Below are positions 5,427 to 6,575 of a DNA stretch of 6,575 bases, piece by piece. Where the stretch lies: contig DAOUDK010000112.1 in NCBI GenBank assembly GCA_034431315.1, positions 1-6,575 of the forward strand. The letters run 5' to 3'. The notes below the pieces were generated by a model. That model was not told where the DNA came from, did no database searches, and saw only the letters and a program-made list of their open reading frames with translations. The translations under genes were made by a program, and so were the position numbers. Position 1 is the first letter of the stretch; each line of letters begins with the position of its first letter. Source of the DNA: JAUWOY01 sp034431315. Its GTDB lineage: Bacteria > Chloroflexota > Anaerolineae > VGOG01.

Positions 5427-6575
5427 CTACTCCACCGACAGGATGTAGTGATAGTGAGGCTGCCCACCGTCTACCAGCTCCACGTCCTGGTCTGGGCAAC
5501 TGGCCTGGATTTCATCGGCCAATTTCTGAGCCTCTGCGCCAGCGATGTCCTCGCCGTAGTAGATGGTGATTATCTCGTGTTCACCGGCCTGCATCTGGCG
5601 CAGCATCTCCTGGACGACCTCGGACAGAGTGCTGCCTGAGGCGGTTAAGACCTCGTCTAAAAGGCCAATTATCTCTCCCTCCTCCACACTGACGCCGTTG
5701 ATCTGAGCAGCACGGGTGGCCGTGGTGATCTCGGCGGTCTGGACGTTGTGAGCCGCCTGTTCCATCGTGTGGGCGTTGGTCTCCAGATCCGCCTGATAGT
5801 TGAAAGCCAGAACCGCGCTGATGCCCTGGGGGATGGTCGTGGTGGGCACGACGACCACCTCTTTCTGGGAGAGTTCTCTCGTCTGTCGCGCCGCCATGAT
5901 GACGTTGCTGTTGTTGGGCAGGACGATGACCTTCTCGGCCTTTAGGCCTTCGATGGCCTTTAATATTTCCTGGGTGCTGGGGTTCATGGTCTGGCCGCCG
6001 GGCACCACGGCGCTAACTCCCAGGCTCTCGAACACGCGAGTCAGGCCCGCGCCGGGAGCGACGACCACGATGGCCATGCCGCCCAATTCCTCTGCCACCT
6101 GGGGAGGGCGGGCTTGGCCACGACGGATGAACTCCTGGTACTGCTCCTGCAGGTTCTCGACGCTGATTTGGCTGAGGGTGCCCAAATTCGCCGCGTAGTC
6201 GAGGGGCCTGCCTGGCTCCATGCTGTGGATGTGCACCTTGATGGCCCTGGAGTCGCCGACCACCAGGACTGATTCGCCCATGGCCGCTATTGCCTCCCTG
6301 ATCTCCTCCACGTTCAGGTCTTCACCCTGGAGGATAAACATCGTCTCGTAGCCGTACTCCTCCTCGACAGGCACCTCCAGTTCCGCTACCGCCTCGACGA
6401 TCGGCAGCTCCCCTACCTCCTCTCCCCGCATGAAACGCAGCGCGCCTTCCAGGATGATGAACAACCCCTGCCCGCCGGCATCAACCACGCCGGCATCCGC
6501 CAGCACCTGCAACAGCGAAGGCGTCCTGGCGACAGAGTGCCTGGCTTCCGTCACCGTTCTCTCCAGCACGTAGAG
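5427..6575 (-). CDS. fakA: Fatty acid kinase subunit FakA (DhaL/DegV-like, YloV family), 5' end outside window
   Basis: The last 382 residues of a protein whose family is usually about 550 long, so roughly the first 170 are missing on the right. Visible parts are the end of the DhaL-like (DAK2) kinase domain with DAGGQG (residues 32-37 of the visible part), a middle domain with KVHIH (113-117), and a C-terminal DegV-like domain with GGQTMNPST (193-201), VLPNNSN (218-224) and TIPQG (247-251), ending in GGQPHYHYILSVE. In Firmicutes FakA transfers phosphate from ATP to a fatty acid bound by a FakB (DegV) protein, feeding exogenous fatty acids into phospholipid synthesis. Where many relatives have GYCT this protein has GYET (E77). 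It lies 59 bases upstream of the kinase gene; it may be read through into the operon but shows no functional link. Family assignment is confident, the biochemical role by homology only. Confidence 0.9.
   Translation of the reverse strand, partial: LYVLERTVTEARHSVARTPSLLQVLADAGVVDAGGQGLFIILEGALRFMRGEEVGELPIVEAVAELEVPVEEEYGYETMFILQGEDLNVEEIREAIAAMGESVLVVGDSRAIKVHIHSMEPGRPLDYAANLGTLSQISVENLQEQYQEFIRRGQARPPQVAEELGGMAIVVVAPGAGLTRVFESLGVSAVVPGGQTMNPSTQEILKAIEGLKAEKVIVLPNNSNVIMAARQTRELSQKEVVVVPTTTIPQGISAVLAFNYQADLETNAHTMEQAAHNVQTAEITTATRAAQINGVSVEEGEIIGLLDEVLTASGSTLSEVVQEMLRQMQAGEHEIITIYYGEDIAGAEAQKLADEIQASCPDQDVELVDGGQPHYHYILSVE

Noticed and set aside
5368..5499. A longer kinase starting at 5499
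   Set aside because: It would overlap the conserved fakA C-terminus by 73 bases, encode low-complexity unrelated residues, and lacks the well-placed ribosome site seen before 5367.

Overview
The window carries four protein genes, all on the minus strand, so it reads right to left. It is almost entirely coding, with one 59-base gap. In order: the 3' end of a fatty acid kinase gene (fakA/yloV family, 6575-5427); a 1051-residue membrane hybrid-sensor histidine kinase with two GAF and three PAS modules (5367-2212); a 259-residue protein of two receiver domains with no output domain (2215-1436); and the 5' part of a REC-PAS-GAF-HD-GYP response regulator that runs off the left edge (1439-1). The last three genes overlap by ATGA at both junctions and each has a strong GGAGGT-type ribosome site. 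They look like one translationally coupled signalling operon: a multi-input kinase, a double receiver, and a probable cyclic-di-GMP phosphodiesterase output.

The DNA is moderately GC-rich but patchy. REC, GAF and kinase-core segments sampled at about 60-73% GC, whereas three PAS modules sampled at about 38-52%. A near-identical linker sequence coding for (T)ERKRAEEA sits at almost every module boundary, in at least nine copies over 5.3 kb. One copy lies outside any gene, just before the kinase start, where its GAGGAGG forms the Shine-Dalgarno sequence. This points to proteins assembled and rearranged by recombination between linkers.

The most unexpected single element is a perfect 15-bp inverted repeat with a 5-base loop (2434-2468). 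It lies inside the ATPase-domain coding sequence, in frame, in a loop between strands, and looks like an inserted palindromic element.

The organism is a free-living bacterium rich in PAS/GAF two-component proteins. The protein style (GAF ends with LYEEAQ, many DITERKRAEEAL linkers, a KPLD-type double receiver, FakA of this form) suggests Chloroflexota (Anaerolineae-like) or a similar environmental lineage. That is an impression, not a demonstrated placement. No tRNA, rRNA, CRISPR array, transposase or convincing terminator or promoter is visible.
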